From Richelia sp. UBA3308 (GTDB lineage Bacteria > Cyanobacteriota > Cyanobacteriia > Cyanobacteriales > Nostocaceae), in assembly GCA_002361335.1 (NCBI GenBank), contig DESS01000002.1:18733-82732 (forward strand): a DNA stretch of 64,000 bases, given 5' to 3'. Under the pieces are notes generated by a model. The model did not search any database, was not told where the DNA came from, and saw nothing but the letters and a program-made list of their open reading frames with translations. The position numbers and the translations under genes were made by a program. The stretch's first letter is position 1; every line of letters begins with the position of its first letter. Below, piece by piece: positions 63,039 to 64,000 of the stretch.

Positions 63039-63185
63039 TCAATTTTCATATTGTTGTGCGACAAACAACAAAGTTTTATTTTCTAGATTTTCTCCAGTAG
63101 TTTGACTTAGAGAGAATAAACCAATTTGCATACATAATTGAAGGGTAAATGTTAAACCAATCGCCAGTAAAAGCTTTTCCCACAT
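63039..63185 (-). CDS. Small membrane or secreted protein (48 residues), unknown
   Basis: ATG 63185 is preceded by AGGGGG with a 7-nt gap. The product begins MWEKLLLAIGLTFTLQLCMQ, one hydrophobic segment, then a polar end (SQTTGENLENK) and stops at 63039. It looks like a signal-anchored or secreted micropeptide. There is no homologue I can name. It is divergent from the pentapeptide gene at 63374. Confidence 0.5.
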   Translation of the reverse strand: MWEKLLLAIGLTFTLQLCMQIGLFSLSQTTGENLENKTLLFVAQQYEN

Positions 63186-63373
63186 GATAATCCCCCTGAG
63201 CAAACTATAAACTTTATCCGTATTTTCGCTTTAGTTATAACTCATATTTTTCTCCAATCTAGGTGAGAACCTAATAAACACAAAGCGATCGAAGTCTTAA
63301 AACAAAGTGACGCTAGTCACCATAAACTAAAAGTTCTATAAATTGGTAACTCTAACTTATAACTTGATCACTA

Positions 63374-63928
63374 ATGAATCGCCGAGAAAAGAGCCGAGGT
63401 TTGATTTTAACTCTTGCTGCTATACTCACCGGGACAACTCTTTTATCTGGTGTGGGTATTTATTTTGCGTTGAAAAGCGTTGAAAAACCCCTTTCATCAT
63501 CAGATTCATCAGATATCACACGGAGGTCAGATATTTCACAAGTTCCAGTTGAAACAATTGCCCCGCCAGCAGTAGAAAGTGCTGCTTCCCAAACAAACAC
63601 AACAGTAATCACACCACCACCGAAATCCATAAATCAACCAGCAAAAAACCTTGGTGGGGTGAATTGGCAAGGAAAGAATTTGCGCTCCATGAATCTTAGT
63701 AAAGCCAATTTAGGCGGTGCTACTTTAAAAAATGCCGATCTAAATGGTGTCGATTTAAGTGGTGCCAACCTCAGTGGAGCTAATCTAACTAATGCCAATC
63801 TTAGAAATGCTAATTTAAGTAACGCTGACTTGAGAGGTGCAAATCTAAGTCGTGCAAACCTCCAACAAGCTAACCTCAACGGTGCTTTGTTAGATGGTGC
63901 AAATCTTACTGGCGCTATTATGCCGTGA
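63374..63928 (+). CDS. Membrane-anchored pentapeptide-repeat protein
   Basis: The 184-residue product has an N-terminal membrane helix (GLILTLAAILTGTTLLSGVG) after basic residues (NRREKSR). A Ser/Thr/Pro-rich linker runs from ~35 to 90, then about 16 pentapeptide units (NLSKANLGGATLKNADLNG), ending GAIMP. The pentapeptide domain should lie outside the cytoplasm. The opposite-strand open frame is codon-bias shadow. Its role is unknown. Confidence 0.9.
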   Translation: MNRREKSRGLILTLAAILTGTTLLSGVGIYFALKSVEKPLSSSDSSDITRRSDISQVPVETIAPPAVESAASQTNTTVITPPPKSINQPAKNLGGVNWQGKNLRSMNLSKANLGGATLKNADLNGVDLSGANLSGANLTNANLRNANLSNADLRGANLSRANLQQANLNGALLDGANLTGAIMP

Positions 63929-64000
63929 ACTACCTACATCGACTCGTAGAGCGATTTAGGCTTCTGGGACATTCTTAATGTTTCCAGGGCGGGTAAGGTT

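Noticed and set aside
1..64000. CRISPR array, tRNA or rRNA genes, intact transposase
   Set aside because: None was recognised on either strand. The periodic sequences are 7-nt or pentapeptide-coding repeats, not repeat-spacer arrays.

Overview
The window comes from the chromosome of a filamentous, probably heterocyst-forming cyanobacterium (Nostocales-like). Lineage evidence: pcyA (bilin synthesis), a devB-devC-devA operon (heterocyst glycolipid export type) behind a textbook NtcA promoter, an RNase E with the cyanobacterial Arg-rich C-terminal tail, many GCGATCGC (HIP1) octamers, 7-nt tandem repeats between genes, and families largely restricted to cyanobacteria (DUF1830, DUF3531, DUF4079, DUF1997, Sll0314-like TPR). 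Identification is from reading translated sequence; no database search was run.

Layout. 1-2218 (-): 5' part of ferredoxin-type glutamate synthase, cut by the window edge. 3009-6580: an NAGPA-type secreted protein, a cupin and an A-type Fe-S carrier. 6727-12270: the str/tuf block rpsL, rpsG, fusA, tuf, rpsJ with terminators after tuf and rpsJ. 12429-23857: housekeeping genes, including a LON-domain protein, pheA, rnhB-rne behind a long leader, a fused radical SAM/DUF2344 protein, a STAS protein and clpS. 24120-29671: CPBP protease, WG-repeat protein, a decayed IscB gene with an omega-RNA-like leader, a pentapeptide protein and a DICT+HD protein. 29893-40029: a radical SAM/B12 protein, small cyanobacterial families, an ABC ATPase and pcyA. 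40030-44691: NtcA promoter, ~950-nt leader and devBCA. 45134-48602: an accessory stretch with a repeat copy, a HAD phosphatase, a frameshifted small gene, a ribbon-helix-helix gene that seems to need a -1 frameshift, and an HTH gene behind an 18-bp palindrome. 48729-57585: a two-RCK potassium channel protein, a cNMP/AAA+/NapH-like fusion, a pentapeptide-membrane-CHAT protease fusion, and two Uma2 genes in a local duplication. 57757-63928: ilvD, an alpha/beta hydrolase, TenA, two more pentapeptide genes and a small unlisted membrane ORF.

How parts fit. Translation and RNA turnover dominate the first third. The nitrogen theme (GOGAT, NtcA-driven devBCA) fits a diazotroph. A perfect CRP-type site lies before a 64-codon gene. 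Pentapeptide proteins occur five times.

Most unusual items: (1) the RHH gene at 47617-47996, with an in-phase G_GGA_AAA heptamer, 5-nt spacer and perfect 9-bp stem exactly where two reading frames must join, plus three TTTTGT-N4-ACAAAA-type operators upstream; (2) the pentapeptide/CHAT fusion; (3) an AAA+ domain with a ruined Walker B fused to a membrane polyferredoxin; (4) an IscB relic whose RNA leader still folds; (5) two dispersed copies of a structured repeat with a compensatory base-pair change. No tRNA, rRNA, CRISPR array or intact transposase was seen.
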